The notes under the pieces: model-generated
The model's input: only the letters and a program-made list of their open reading frames with translations
Told to the model about the DNA's origin: nothing
The model's database searches: none
Shown here: piece after piece, positions 17,340 through 26,232 of the stretch
Layout of the letters: every line of letters starts with the position of its first letter
Numbering within the stretch: the stretch's first letter is position 1
IMG/VR virus record: IMGVR_UViG_3300033145_002224
Location: 37,438-101,437 of that record
Source of the DNA: a virus
DNA length: 64,000 bases
Direction: 5' to 3' (one strand)
Translations under genes and position numbers: made by a program

Positions 17340-20300
17340 TTATGTATCTTCTTGATAAACTCTACCTGCCACCCAATTACTACCATCATAATAATCAGAC
17401 ACATTTAATGTCTTTGTACCGGTTAGTGTAAATTCAGTATCTGCGGCAGTTGTACTATCATTATCTAACGCTTCCCACGTTGTAGAATCAAAATTATATA
17501 TTTGTAGATATACTGTTGATGCGCTTGGTGCTGTTGTGGATTTTCCCTTCCATATTAGTGTTGGTGCTTCTGTATTACTATCATGTTGATCTTTAAATAA
17601 AAATATTGCATTCTCACTTATAGCCGCCTGGGCTACATATACATCATTATCTGTTCTAACATTTATATAATCAGCACCACCGAATAAATTTTCTAGATCT
17701 GTTTCATCAGCTGGTAACGCAGCATAATTCCCCCTACTGTAATCTTCATCTGTTGGTAATGACGTAGATGAACTAGTAGAACTAGACGTAGAGGAACTAG
17801 TAGAACTAAGTGTATACGTAGTTGAACTAGAAGTAGAAGAACTTGTTGAACTAAATGTATGTGTAGTCGAGCTAGAAGTACTAGATGTAGTAGAACTAGA
17901 AGTAGAAGATGTTGTACTGGAGCTAGTAGAACTTGATGTACTGGAGCTAGTAGAACTTGATGTACTGGAGCTAGTAGAACTTGATGTACTAGAACTGGTA
18001 GAACTAGTTGTAGAGCTAGAGGTGCTAGATGTGGTAGAACTAGAGGTAGAGGATGTTGTACTAGAGCTAGTAGAACTTGAAGTAGAGCTAGAAGTAGAAC
18101 TAGAGGTAGAGCTAGAGGTAGAGCTAGAAGTAGAACTAGAGGTAGAGCTAGAGGTAGAACTAGAAGTGCTAGAACTTGTAGAGCTAGAGGTAGAACTAGA
18201 AGTAGAACTAGAGGTGCTTGAACTTGTTGAACTCGTTGTAGAGCTACTAGTACTAGAGGTTGTAGAACTAGAGGTAGAGCTAGAGGTGCTTGAACTTGTT
18301 GAACTCGTTGTAGAGCTACTAGTACTAGAGGTTGTAGAACTAGAGGTAGAGCTAGAGGTGGAAGATGTAGTACTAGATGTTGTGCTTGAACTTGTAGAGC
18401 TAGAGGTAGAGGATGTTGTAGAGCTAGAGGTAGAGCTGGAGGTACTAGACGATGTTGTTGTAGGTGCTGCGTTATGATGAATTCTAACCTCTGCTATACT
18501 GGCATTACAATTTGTTCCAGACACTTTATCAAAATAAAATTTAACTTCTAGAGCTTGAATTTTAGCCCATGTCCATCCGCCAGATGGGACATTAAGTGTT
18601 CGCCAGGTACTATAAGACCATCCTAGACTTGTATGATTAATTGTACAAAGTAAATCTATTAATCCATCTGTATAAAATTTTGCTATTAATGAATCATCAT
18701 TATTGCTAATAGCACCAGCAACTCTAACTTCAACATAACCTATATTAGACGCATCATCTATGGCGCTTGTTCCGCCACCTAATAAATAATTACTTGTATC
18801 ATTTCCACCAGTTGTGGTGGTTGCAGCATCTACTGTATCACTATTAAAAGCAAGGGCATCATCAGACCAGGCGCCGCCTGTGTCTGTTGGCCCATTATCT
18901 GAGGCATCAAAATAGTAATCTACGTATTCTAATGTAGTAATAGATGAAGTAGAACTAGAGGTAGAGCTAGAGGTGCTTGAGCTTGTTGAACTCGTTGTAG
19001 AGCTAGAGGTGCTCGAACTTGTACTTGAGCTTGTGCTTGAAGAAGTAGAACTAGAAGTAGTTGTAGTCGTACCACCAACAGCGTGAGTTATTTTTATATA
19101 TGGCTCATTACCATCCCAAATATCTACTCTCAATACATTCGCTCCGGTCGGAGTCACACCACTTATGTCTCCACTTAACCTAAAACCGACGATAGTATTT
19201 CCTGTCTTATTAATACAATCAAAATCAGTCAAGGAAAGTCCGACATCTATATCTGCTCCAGCAGTGGTAAAGTCTGTCAAATCACGACTACCAATAGATG
19301 TGCTTTCATAATCATTAAAATCCTCATCTACCATTGGGCTTTCAATATTGATATTATCTGTATGATTTAAAGCAACTAAATCATAACCATTAGTATTACC
19401 ACCTGTCGCATAAAGTCTAAACCAACAAACCGCAGCAGAAACAATGTCCCCGTCTGGAATAACGGCGGTATTATAATAAATTTCTCCACGTCTTACGTAA
19501 TAAGTCGCATACTTAGAATAATGTAGAGCATTACCCGAAAACCCAGCTCCCCTTGTGGCCGTTGTTGCATCTCTCGCTAGGGCTAAGGTCGCTTTATTGT
19601 CTGATTGATGACAAGAACTATTAGTACTATCATAATCAAAATCAGTAATAGTATCTGCTTTTACTGGATATTCTGCGTCTAACAAAAATTGTTTAGGTAA
19701 TATTTTTACTTGCCATAAATTACTATTATATTTTTTCCAAAATATTTTTATTTTTTGTATACTGAGTTCGTCTTTATCATGAATATAAGCTGAGCGTATC
19801 CAAGATTTTTTATCACTTGCTTCTTCTATTTTAAATCCATTCTCACTTTCAAAATATTCATTTTTATTCCACTCTGTCAACGACACCTTATTTTTAATAT
19901 TTAATTCTTTATCAGTATCAAATTTAAAAAGAACTGCTAACTGATGTTTCTCTGTTGGAGATTTACCTATTTTATCATAATTATCAATTATGATTTCTTT
20001 TTTAAACCCCTTACTTGAAAGTGTAATTTCAAAATGTATTCCATCACCAAAAGCATTTTCATATCTTATTGCATTACCAATTAACTTGCCTTTAACCGCA
20101 AATTGATTACGAAATACTTGCATATCAGAAAAGTCTTCTTTATTCACCCAAGCCAACATTTTTGGCTCATAATAAATTTTATGGTTAGAACCTCGGTAAA
20201 CATTATCAAATCTTATCAATTGTTTAGCATTGAAATCTTTTTGAATAAAAAGTTTATAAGAAGCTTTGGTCATTTGCCAATAGCTTCCCATATCTTCCAA

Positions 20301-20438
20301 TATTAAATTTACATCATTCCAACTATTATCAGTTCCTTTATAATGTAAATGTCCAGTACTAATTTTTGTATCACAAGTACCATCACCATTATCAAAAGTC
20401 TTACTATGATATTGTCTTTTGTTTAGTATTTCAATCAT
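17340..20438 (-). CDS. large modular tail fibre with two Thr-Ser linkers
   Basis: 1032 residues. Residues ~1-260 are paralogous to the start of the gene at 12482-14272 (MIEILNKRQYHSKTFDNGDG, HYKGTDNSWNDVNL). A DNRLRE-like beta domain follows (~265-455). A first short TSSS linker (~460-500) precedes a jelly-roll domain (~505-655). A long TSSS/TTSS linker (~665-895) precedes a C-terminal ~130-residue beta domain (DYINVRTDNDVYVAQAAISE). The beads-on-a-string layout suggests an extended fibre with sugar-binding modules spaced by flexible or O-glycosylated rods. It begins 13 bp after the phosphoesterase stop. Confidence 0.8.
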   Translation of the reverse strand: MIEILNKRQYHSKTFDNGDGTCDTKISTGHLHYKGTDNSWNDVNLILEDMGSYWQMTKASYKLFIQKDFNAKQLIRFDNVYRGSNHKIYYEPKMLAWVNKEDFSDMQVFRNQFAVKGKLIGNAIRYENAFGDGIHFEITLSSKGFKKEIIIDNYDKIGKSPTEKHQLAVLFKFDTDKELNIKNKVSLTEWNKNEYFESENGFKIEEASDKKSWIRSAYIHDKDELSIQKIKIFWKKYNSNLWQVKILPKQFLLDAEYPVKADTITDFDYDSTNSSCHQSDNKATLALARDATTATRGAGFSGNALHYSKYATYYVRRGEIYYNTAVIPDGDIVSAAVCWFRLYATGGNTNGYDLVALNHTDNINIESPMVDEDFNDYESTSIGSRDLTDFTTAGADIDVGLSLTDFDCINKTGNTIVGFRLSGDISGVTPTGANVLRVDIWDGNEPYIKITHAVGGTTTTTSSSTSSSTSSSTSSSTSSSTTSSTSSSTSSSTSSSTSSITTLEYVDYYFDASDNGPTDTGGAWSDDALAFNSDTVDAATTTTGGNDTSNYLLGGGTSAIDDASNIGYVEVRVAGAISNNDDSLIAKFYTDGLIDLLCTINHTSLGWSYSTWRTLNVPSGGWTWAKIQALEVKFYFDKVSGTNCNASIAEVRIHHNAAPTTTSSSTSSSTSSSTTSSTSSSTSSSTTSSTTSSTSSSTSSSTTSSTSSSTTSSTSSSTSSSTSSSTTSSTSSSTTSSTSSSTSSSTSSSTSSSTSSSTSSSTSSSTSSSTSSSTSSSTSSSTSSSTSSSTSSSTTSSTSSSTTSSTSSSTTSSTSSSTSSSTSSSTSSSTSSSTSSSTSSSTTSSTSSSTTSSTSSSTTHTFSSTSSSTSSSTTYTLSSTSSSTSSSTSSSTSLPTDEDYSRGNYAALPADETDLENLFGGADYINVRTDNDVYVAQAAISENAIFLFKDQHDSNTEAPTLIWKGKSTTAPSASTVYLQIYNFDSTTWEALDNDSTTAADTEFTLTGTKTLNVSDYYDGSNWVAGRVYQEDT
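17765..18455 (-). repeat. 12-bp tandem repeat tract (TSSS linker 3)
   Basis: Long tract of 12-bp Thr-Ser-Ser-Ser units in the 17340-20438 gene. It contains a ~70-bp duplication (18205-18270 and 18275-18345) in which GTTGAACTCGTTGTAGAGCT and its flanks recur. A second short tract lies at 18948-19063. Frame is preserved throughout. Confidence 0.95.
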
Positions 20439-20451
20439 GTTTTACTATAAA

Positions 20452-21297
20452 TTAAATCGATAAATGATAATCATGCTCATCTCTAAAGAATTTAACCTTT
20501 GGAGAACCAACCTTACCCATTTGGTACCCTTTCATTTGGGCGTAGGACATATCATATCCCAAATAATGACCAGTTACGATTACTAATTTCTTATGATAAC
20601 TAATTATTTTATTCTTATAATCCACCATTTGCTCCTCAATAGTATCTGAAATCATGTCGTGTGTGTGTCCAGTAGCGAATACATCACACCTAAATGAACG
20701 TGATGCATCTATAGCGGCTTTCAATTTAGTGTGAGAAAATCTAGAACCAGTACTTCCATGAATAGCATAAACTGTATAATTCTGCTTTCCAACCTTAAAC
20801 CAACTCCATCTAGCAGAAAATAGATATGGCACATCTAAAAATCCACAAATTATTTTAGTTACATTAATAGATGTAGCATTAGAGATCCTGTCTTCATGAT
20901 TACCCTTAAGTAACCCAAGTAATAAACCAGCCTTTGCGACTGGTGCTAATAGACTTATAACTTCCTCCATTTGAGAATGTGGATTAAGTTTCTGTTGATA
21001 AACAGAGTCGCCTATAGAAGATGTCGTACCGCACTCCATCAAATCACCCATTCCAAGCACATATATACCCTTTTCTACACAATATTCTAGGTTAGCCTTA
21101 GCTTTATCCAATAATGTAGTAGGATAACCAAGGTGTAAATCTCCAAAAAACAATACTTCAGCATAATCTTTGCCTGGTCGGCACTTTAATGTGTGTTTAT
21201 TAATAGATACTGGCCTACCTGGTCTTAAACTTTTAACAACCACCTCCATTTGGTCTAAACCAGTTTGTTCTCGTTGAAAAATGCTTTGTTTTTTCAT
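20452..21297 (-). CDS. calcineurin-like metallophosphoesterase, copy 1
   Basis: 281 residues with all metallophosphoesterase motifs: GDLH (52-55), GD (84-85), GNHED (132-136), HG (180-181) and GHTHD (210-214). Family members hydrolyse phosphomonoesters or phosphodiesters with two metal ions; the substrate here is unknown. A close paralogue lies at 54667-55443 and shares the segments ECG-T-SIGDSVY, QKL-P, TGHYLGY and SYAQMKG. It is the first gene downstream of promoter copy 2, with a ~100-base leader containing a terminator-like hairpin. No signal peptide. Confidence 0.85.
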   Translation of the reverse strand: MKKQSIFQREQTGLDQMEVVVKSLRPGRPVSINKHTLKCRPGKDYAEVLFFGDLHLGYPTTLLDKAKANLEYCVEKGIYVLGMGDLMECGTTSSIGDSVYQQKLNPHSQMEEVISLLAPVAKAGLLLGLLKGNHEDRISNATSINVTKIICGFLDVPYLFSARWSWFKVGKQNYTVYAIHGSTGSRFSHTKLKAAIDASRSFRCDVFATGHTHDMISDTIEEQMVDYKNKIISYHKKLVIVTGHYLGYDMSYAQMKGYQMGKVGSPKVKFFRDEHDYHLSI

Positions 21298-21336
21298 TTT
21301 ATTGTTATTTTAATAATAATTTTGTTTAAATATTAT

Positions 21337-21380
21337 AAAAAAAGACAAATTAACGCGTAAACACGCACATAATTCGTCTT
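21337..21380 (-). terminator. terminator/attenuator in leader of phosphoesterase gene
   Basis: On the minus strand AAGACGAATTA (21380-21370) pairs with TAATTTGTCTT (21352-21342, one G-U), with an inner GCGT-GTTT-ACGC hairpin, followed by seven T. It lies between promoter copy 2 and the phosphoesterase start, so it may attenuate that gene or end the glycan operon. Confidence 0.65.
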
Positions 21381-21402
21381 CATATACATTTCATTTATTA
21401 AT

Positions 21403-21421
21403 ATTATACCATAAGTACCCC
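21403..21421 (-). promoter_or_regulatory. conserved phage promoter element, copy 2
   Basis: Minus strand GGGGTACTTATGGTATAAT, identical in 18 of 18 positions to copy 1. It sits 20 bp after the stop of the cytidylyltransferase gene and upstream of the phosphoesterase gene. Confidence 0.75.
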
Positions 21422-21440
21422 TATTCTTTGCTAAAATTGC

Positions 21441-21842
21441 TTACTTTTGTCCCTTTAAACGTTTTCTTAGTAATTTTAATGATACCCCCCTTTCATATGG
21501 TAAATAAATCACTGGTAATCCATATAAAAAATCTTTTTTAAATTTAATCTTTCTATTATCACCTATAAAAATAACATCTGGATTATATCTTTTTATAGAC
21601 TCTATTTTATCAAAATCATTTGACTGCATATCTACATCATCAACATATTTATTAGCCATAACTATTTTAAATCTCTGATAAAATGGGACTATTGGTAAAT
21701 ATCCATTCTTTTCTTCTATATATTCATCGGTAGAAACGCATACAACTAATCTACTACATAAACTATTAGCCATTCTGAGTGACATTAGATGACCATATCC
21801 AAAAAGGTCAAAGCTTCCATAGAGCATTCCTATTTTATACAT
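21441..21842 (-). CDS. cytidylyltransferase-like nucleotidyltransferase (TagD-like)
   Basis: 133 residues, the usual length for glycerol-3-phosphate cytidylyltransferase. The start MYKIGMLYGSFDLFGYGHL matches GxFDxxHxGH, except that the first His of HxGH is replaced by Gly (FGYGH, 15-18). Later elements of the fold are present: VVCVSTDEY, a conserved Arg in YQRFKIV and VIFIGDN. Such enzymes make CDP-activated alcohols or sugars for surface polymers, which fits its place as the last gene of the glycan operon. The altered HxGH motif makes activity uncertain. It overlaps the HNH gene by 8 bp. Confidence 0.75.
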   Translation of the reverse strand: MYKIGMLYGSFDLFGYGHLMSLRMANSLCSRLVVCVSTDEYIEEKNGYLPIVPFYQRFKIVMANKYVDDVDMQSNDFDKIESIKRYNPDVIFIGDNRKIKFKKDFLYGLPVIYLPYERGVSLKLLRKRLKGQK

Positions 21843-22497
21843 GATTTTTATGATTATTAATTGGTATTGTTAGAGCTTCTTCCACCGACCAATTCCATCT
21901 ATTTATACGTTCACGAAGTGTAGATTTGTTTATACCTGTTTTTTCTGCCCATTGTTTCATACTTAAAGCCTGTTTATTAAAAATAAGTATATGATTATTT
22001 CTTCTGTTATTAGCTTGTTTTTTATATGTAGACCATTCACAGTTTTCTAAATAATAATTTTTATCATTATTTATTCTATCTATAGTCGTTTGTTTTTCTC
22101 CATATTTATTTATATGTTTTAGATAGTTTTTATACATATCATCTCTAAAATTCTCAAATTTTAACCACCTATCACAAACAATAATTCCTCGTCCACCATA
22201 GTTTTTGTATGCTTCATGTTTTTTATTAAAGCATCTAGTCTTCATATTTCTCCAAACTCTATAAAAACGAGTTTTATACATTCCATGTTTTTTCCCATTA
22301 ATATTATTACTTCTTATACATCCACAACTTTTAGTATTCCCATGTACCACATGTCCCTTACGAATTATTCTTTCTTTTCCACAATCACATTTAAAAAGCC
22401 AAAGATGATGACCATCGTTCCCAGTATTACTGAATCTAACTGCGGTTAATTTATTATATTTTTTTCCTGTAATATCTATGTTTTTATATTTATTCAT
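21835..22497 (-). CDS. HNH-type homing endonuclease
   Basis: From ATG at 22497 the product is 220 residues. This start is preferred over an upstream frame opening at 22530 because it has AAAGGA just ahead and overlaps the sulfotransferase by only 8 bp. The N-terminal zinc-binding half has KCDCGKERIIRKGHVV and KSCGC. The second half has the free-standing HNH pattern (RWLKFENFRDDM, TIDRINNDKNYYLENCEWST, KKQANNRRN). A C-terminal helix (SMKQWAEKTGINKSTLRERI) looks like a DNA-binding repeat. It interrupts the order of the sugar genes and is probably a selfish insertion. Confidence 0.8.
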   Translation of the reverse strand: MNKYKNIDITGKKYNKLTAVRFSNTGNDGHHLWLFKCDCGKERIIRKGHVVHGNTKSCGCIRSNNINGKKHGMYKTRFYRVWRNMKTRCFNKKHEAYKNYGGRGIIVCDRWLKFENFRDDMYKNYLKHINKYGEKQTTIDRINNDKNYYLENCEWSTYKKQANNRRNNHILIFNKQALSMKQWAEKTGINKSTLRERINRWNWSVEEALTIPINNHKNHV

Positions 22498-23122
22498 ATT
22501 TCCTTTGTTTAAATAATTTTTTACACACACTAGCTAGTTTCTTCTCGTCAATCTTGTGATTAACATACCGACCAAGCTCTTTTAATGGTTCATCTCCAAT
22601 ATAATCATCTGGATACATTACTGAAACATGTGGAATGTTATATTTATTAACCAAATAATATATATTACCAATTCTTGCCATGAAGTCTGCATAAATATTA
22701 ACCAGTGGCTCTGTCGGTGCTCCACCATAGGCTCTATCAGCTCTTTTTGCACTATTTGCTGAGTCCCAAACATCTCGTAAACAAATAATAACTAAGTCAA
22801 TTGGAAAATCTATTTTTATCCATGCCTCTAATGTTTTAGAAAGTCGTGGATCTTTAACAAAATCAATCCTGTCCGGCTGTAAATTTATTTCATCCCTTAT
22901 TTCTTTCGCCCTACTGAGCATAAAATCCATTGATAGCCAACGATTCAATTTATAACAACGCGGTCCGATATGTCTGTTAAGTTTTGAGAATTCAGCATCC
23001 TCAAGTCCAGCTCTAGACGTACCATACCATCTTACCTTCTCACCAAACTTCCCACCACATTCCCTTAATATTCGTGCTAGAATTGATGTTCCACTCCTCC
23101 CACTTCCAGTTATAAAAATCAT
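22490..23122 (-). CDS. sulfotransferase-family protein
   Basis: 210 residues. The N-terminus MIFITGSGRSGTS is the 5'-phosphosulfate-binding loop of PAPS-dependent sulfotransferases. Residues 116-124 (RDVWDSANS) match the R-x7-S 3'-phosphate-binding motif, and KDPRLSKT (90-97) matches the conserved segment between them. It would transfer sulfate from PAPS to a hydroxyl, most likely of a sugar given the surrounding glycosyltransferases. It overlaps the methyltransferase gene by 4 bp (ATGA). Family is clear; acceptor unknown. Confidence 0.8.
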   Translation of the reverse strand: MIFITGSGRSGTSILARILRECGGKFGEKVRWYGTSRAGLEDAEFSKLNRHIGPRCYKLNRWLSMDFMLSRAKEIRDEINLQPDRIDFVKDPRLSKTLEAWIKIDFPIDLVIICLRDVWDSANSAKRADRAYGGAPTEPLVNIYADFMARIGNIYYLVNKYNIPHVSVMYPDDYIGDEPLKELGRYVNHKIDEKKLASVCKKLFKQRKYE

Positions 23123-23643
23123 ACTTGTAAAATCCCTAATCCAGCCATACCATAATTAAGGGATATTTTATTAAGGCCCTCAAACTCAGGTGAATTCCAA
23201 AGATCTTTAACTCCATGTTTCTCAATGTTAATATCATGAAAAATAATAAAACCACCTTTCTCAACTAAAGAAGCATATAGTTCATAATCCCTTTTTACAC
23301 CCTCATAAGAATGGTCACCATCAATTAATAAAAAACTATATTTTTTATCATCTACAAACGATAGTGTCTCAATTTTACTAGAGTTGGCAACAACATTATT
23401 CCAATATGGTTTTAAGTCATCAGATAAAATATTTGTAAGTCGTGATTTTATATCAATAGACGTTAAAAGACCATGCTTATTTTCGTGCATGGCAGATAGT
23501 ATAACGCGTGTGCTTTGCCCTTTCATGACACCAATCTCTAAGACATAATCAGGTCTCATTTCAAGCGTCATTTCATAAAGTAAAAGAGTATATGGTCGCA
23601 TTGCTCTTCTCATTTTTTTCATCTCTAAAATTGTGTTGTTCAT
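23119..23643 (-). CDS. class I SAM methyltransferase, copy 1
   Basis: 174 residues, Methyltransf_24 type. Motif I is VLEIGVMKGQST (34-45), a SIDI acidic strand ends near 65, and IDGDHSYEG (107-114) is the post-II signature of this family, followed by GGFIIFHDI. Related enzymes methylate sugars or modify nucleotide sugars. A paralogue lies at 26229-26738. It overlaps both neighbours by 4 bp, so translation is coupled within the glycan operon. Confidence 0.8.
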   Translation of the reverse strand: MNNTILEMKKMRRAMRPYTLLLYEMTLEMRPDYVLEIGVMKGQSTRVILSAMHENKHGLLTSIDIKSRLTNILSDDLKPYWNNVVANSSKIETLSFVDDKKYSFLLIDGDHSYEGVKRDYELYASLVEKGGFIIFHDINIEKHGVKDLWNSPEFEGLNKISLNYGMAGLGILQV

Positions 23644-24485
23644 AGTTTTAAATTATTTTCTTTTAAATATTGTTTAATTGTTAGGTCGTGTGGACTGGAA
23701 AATATTTCACCGTATTCCTCCGGTGTATATCTATTAGCCTCTTTTTCTAAGTGCCATAATTTAGTATTAAGATAATTGTCCCAGTTTTCTGCTATCTTCC
23801 ATTTCCAATGATCTAATCTCCATTGTCGTTTCTCCTGTGTTAGCATTGCAAGGTGAACATTAAGACGCATTACTCTTATCTTCTGTTTTTTTTCAATTGG
23901 ATATATGTGACATAATCCCTTATATGGTGTAAATGTTTGTTGTAAATCTGGCTTAAAAATACGTAGGTGGGTGTGCATGCATTCTTGACGAACAGTAAAC
24001 ATATCACCAAAAACATCAACTGGTTTCATGATTACAGCCTTTTTATCGTCCTGACCGGCTAATTGTTTTAATATAACTTCTACATGATCTGAGAACAGTT
24101 CATCAGAATCCGGGGCCATTACAATATCTATCTTCTCACCTCCTTTAATCAACCCAAGAATATGTTGTAACATAACCTCTCTAATTTCACCTTGTATAGT
24201 GTTGAAACGCTTAAAAAGCCCCCTTACTCGCGTTTCATGGGCATCTTTAGTCCATTTACCGCCTAAACTGTTTCGTACGTTAGAGTCAAATATTTCAACT
24301 CTTTTACTGTATTGTTTTTTATAGTTTTCAACTATCCTTCTTGTTTTTCTGTCCTCATTATCCAACATTATAATTATCCTATCTGTCCACTTTAATAATG
24401 CTGGAATTGTATGATGTAGAATATCACCACACCTCGAAACCATCATTGCTCCAACTATATTTTTTTTCTCTAAAAAGTTTCTCAT
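23640..24485 (-). CDS. glycosyltransferase, GT-A fold (family 2-like)
   Basis: 281 residues. The N-terminus has the hydrophobic strand and basic loop of GT-A enzymes (NIVGAMMVSRCGD), and a DxD-like metal site is seen in IDIVMAPDSDELFSDH (~118-135). The middle contains FTPYKGLCHIYP, and the C-terminus is helical and Trp-rich (WRLDHWKWKIAENWDNYL). Nucleotide-sugar donor and acceptor are unknown. Four-bp overlaps on both sides place it in the coupled operon. Confidence 0.7.
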   Translation of the reverse strand: MRNFLEKKNIVGAMMVSRCGDILHHTIPALLKWTDRIIIMLDNEDRKTRRIVENYKKQYSKRVEIFDSNVRNSLGGKWTKDAHETRVRGLFKRFNTIQGEIREVMLQHILGLIKGGEKIDIVMAPDSDELFSDHVEVILKQLAGQDDKKAVIMKPVDVFGDMFTVRQECMHTHLRIFKPDLQQTFTPYKGLCHIYPIEKKQKIRVMRLNVHLAMLTQEKRQWRLDHWKWKIAENWDNYLNTKLWHLEKEANRYTPEEYGEIFSSPHDLTIKQYLKENNLKL

Positions 24486-25594
24486 AAATTAAAAATCTTA
24501 GTCATTCTATCCTCATCACTTAGCCCCCTCTCATAAGGTAAAGATGGATTAGATAAAACTTTTTTTGGGTCTTCATTCGAAAATAGAACCCATCCAAAAT
24601 CAATTAGATATATTTTATTTGATAATTCCATTATATTAGCGTGTTTAATGTCTCTGTGTTCTATACCATTTTCTTCTAATTCTTTTAAAATTTCCCTTGC
24701 ATCATCCTTATATAGTGAGTGATCTATCCTTCTGTGTCTTCCAACATAATCCATTATTAAATAATTATCACCTACTTCTAATATATTTGGATAATGATCA
24801 TATTCTTTAAGCATTTTATATGCCCTTAATTCCCGGTCCTTAACCCAGTTATATTTAGGACGATATATTTTTTTAATATACTTTCTGTTTATTCTTTCTA
24901 CTATAGATGTTGTCGCTCGTTTAGTACCATCAATAATCAACCATGGACGAACACAAACAAAAACTCTTCTACCACCAAGCCAACCACTGTTAGAGCCATA
25001 ATCAGCTATGATATCAAAAATGGTGCATTCTTCTACCCAATGCTTAATATCTTCTTGTGTAGCTCCAACTATTCTGGCCATACCATCGTTAGCCGCACTT
25101 TCAAAAATCAACATATCACATTTTTTAGACACCTCAAAGAGTAAGTCTTTCGCGTATTTCATACCATGCTGTTTTACTATCCACATCCATTGGGATAACC
25201 ACACAATAACATCTACCTTCTCTAGGGATTTAACCCACTCTATGGTTATTTCTCCATTAATAAATTCTACATTATCTAATTTAAGGTGCTTGGCAGCCGC
25301 CCTGGCTACATCTATACTCTGATTATCATAATCGATACCAATAACCTTAGTAGCCTTACGCTGTGCTAATCCAAGAGAAATTCCACCAACACTACAACCT
25401 ATATCAAGGATCGTTTTATTTTTTGGCTTAATAATTCTTGCAATTTGTTTCATTCGTGCCAACGTATTACCTCTATGACGTTGATGGTGATCTAGGCCAG
25501 GAAACGGTAAATCATGATATAGTTTACCATCAGCAGTAGAGCTACCCGCAAAACTACGTCCTTTTATATTTTGTACTTCTTTTTCTAAACTCAT
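24482..25594 (-). CDS. methyltransferase-kinase fusion (WbdD-like)
   Basis: 370 residues in two domains. Residues ~45-215 are a class I methyltransferase with motif I LDIGCSVGG (63-71) and the acidic strand VIGIDYD. Residues ~225-370 are a protein-kinase-like domain: IEHRDIKHANIM supplies the HRD catalytic loop (313-315) and LIDFGWV the DFG metal site (332-334). The same order occurs in WbdD, which caps O-antigen chains with phosphate and methyl in E. coli O9a. The C-terminal coiled coil of WbdD is missing here. In this operon it may cap or end a glycan chain; that function is inferred. Confidence 0.75.
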   Translation of the reverse strand: MSLEKEVQNIKGRSFAGSSTADGKLYHDLPFPGLDHHQRHRGNTLARMKQIARIIKPKNKTILDIGCSVGGISLGLAQRKATKVIGIDYDNQSIDVARAAAKHLKLDNVEFINGEITIEWVKSLEKVDVIVWLSQWMWIVKQHGMKYAKDLLFEVSKKCDMLIFESAANDGMARIVGATQEDIKHWVEECTIFDIIADYGSNSGWLGGRRVFVCVRPWLIIDGTKRATTSIVERINRKYIKKIYRPKYNWVKDRELRAYKMLKEYDHYPNILEVGDNYLIMDYVGRHRRIDHSLYKDDAREILKELEENGIEHRDIKHANIMELSNKIYLIDFGWVLFSNEDPKKVLSNPSLPYERGLSDEDRMTKIFNL

Positions 25595-26232
25595 TTATTT
25601 CTACTGTAAAATATCCACGTAGGGATATGTTTTATATATATTTTATCTTCGCCCTCACCTTTAGCTATTTTTTCTAAAAGTTCAATATCAAATTTATATC
25701 GCCGCTCCGGCCTGGCATTAAAATAACCATATTTATCAAAAAGTTCTTTTTTATATAAGAACCCTCCTAAATCACATTTTTGATGTTCTATCTTACATGT
25801 CTGAATTTTCTTATAATTTGGGTCTTTTGTACTCCTTATTTCAAAATCGGTTCCTAGTAAGGTGGCACTAGGAACTTTTTTATGCATGTCGACTAGTGTT
25901 TCTAAATGATTTGGATACCAAATATTATCTTCGTCATGCAAAATTATCCAATGCTCATCCCAATTTTGCCTTCTACTCTGATGATGATAAACGAAAGAAG
26001 CCATTATCCCTATATTCCTAGCATAACAACCCGACCAATATGTTCTAATACCTAGGTCTATCCAGTGGCGTTTTTTACCATCACAATACTTCTTAAATTC
26101 TTTTCTAACCCCTGGGTTATTATCATTTATTAATATATGTTCCCACTCTGTAAATGTTTGAGCATCAACAGATTTGATTAACTTCTTTAGATTTTTAACC
26201 TGCCAACAAGCAGATATTATTGTTATTTTCAT
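25591..26232 (-). CDS. family 2-type glycosyltransferase
   Basis: 213 residues. The start MKITIISACWQVKNLKKLIK, then QTFTEWEHILINDN, is the classic GT2 opening. A DxD-type motif occurs in WIILHDEDNIWYP (~95-107), and the acceptor-side segment GGFLYKKELFDKYGYF is also typical. It overlaps its neighbours by 4 bp. Donor and acceptor unknown. Confidence 0.8.
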   Translation of the reverse strand: MKITIISACWQVKNLKKLIKSVDAQTFTEWEHILINDNNPGVRKEFKKYCDGKKRHWIDLGIRTYWSGCYARNIGIMASFVYHHQSRRQNWDEHWIILHDEDNIWYPNHLETLVDMHKKVPSATLLGTDFEIRSTKDPNYKKIQTCKIEHQKCDLGGFLYKKELFDKYGYFNARPERRYKFDIELLEKIAKGEGEDKIYIKHIPTWIFYSRNK

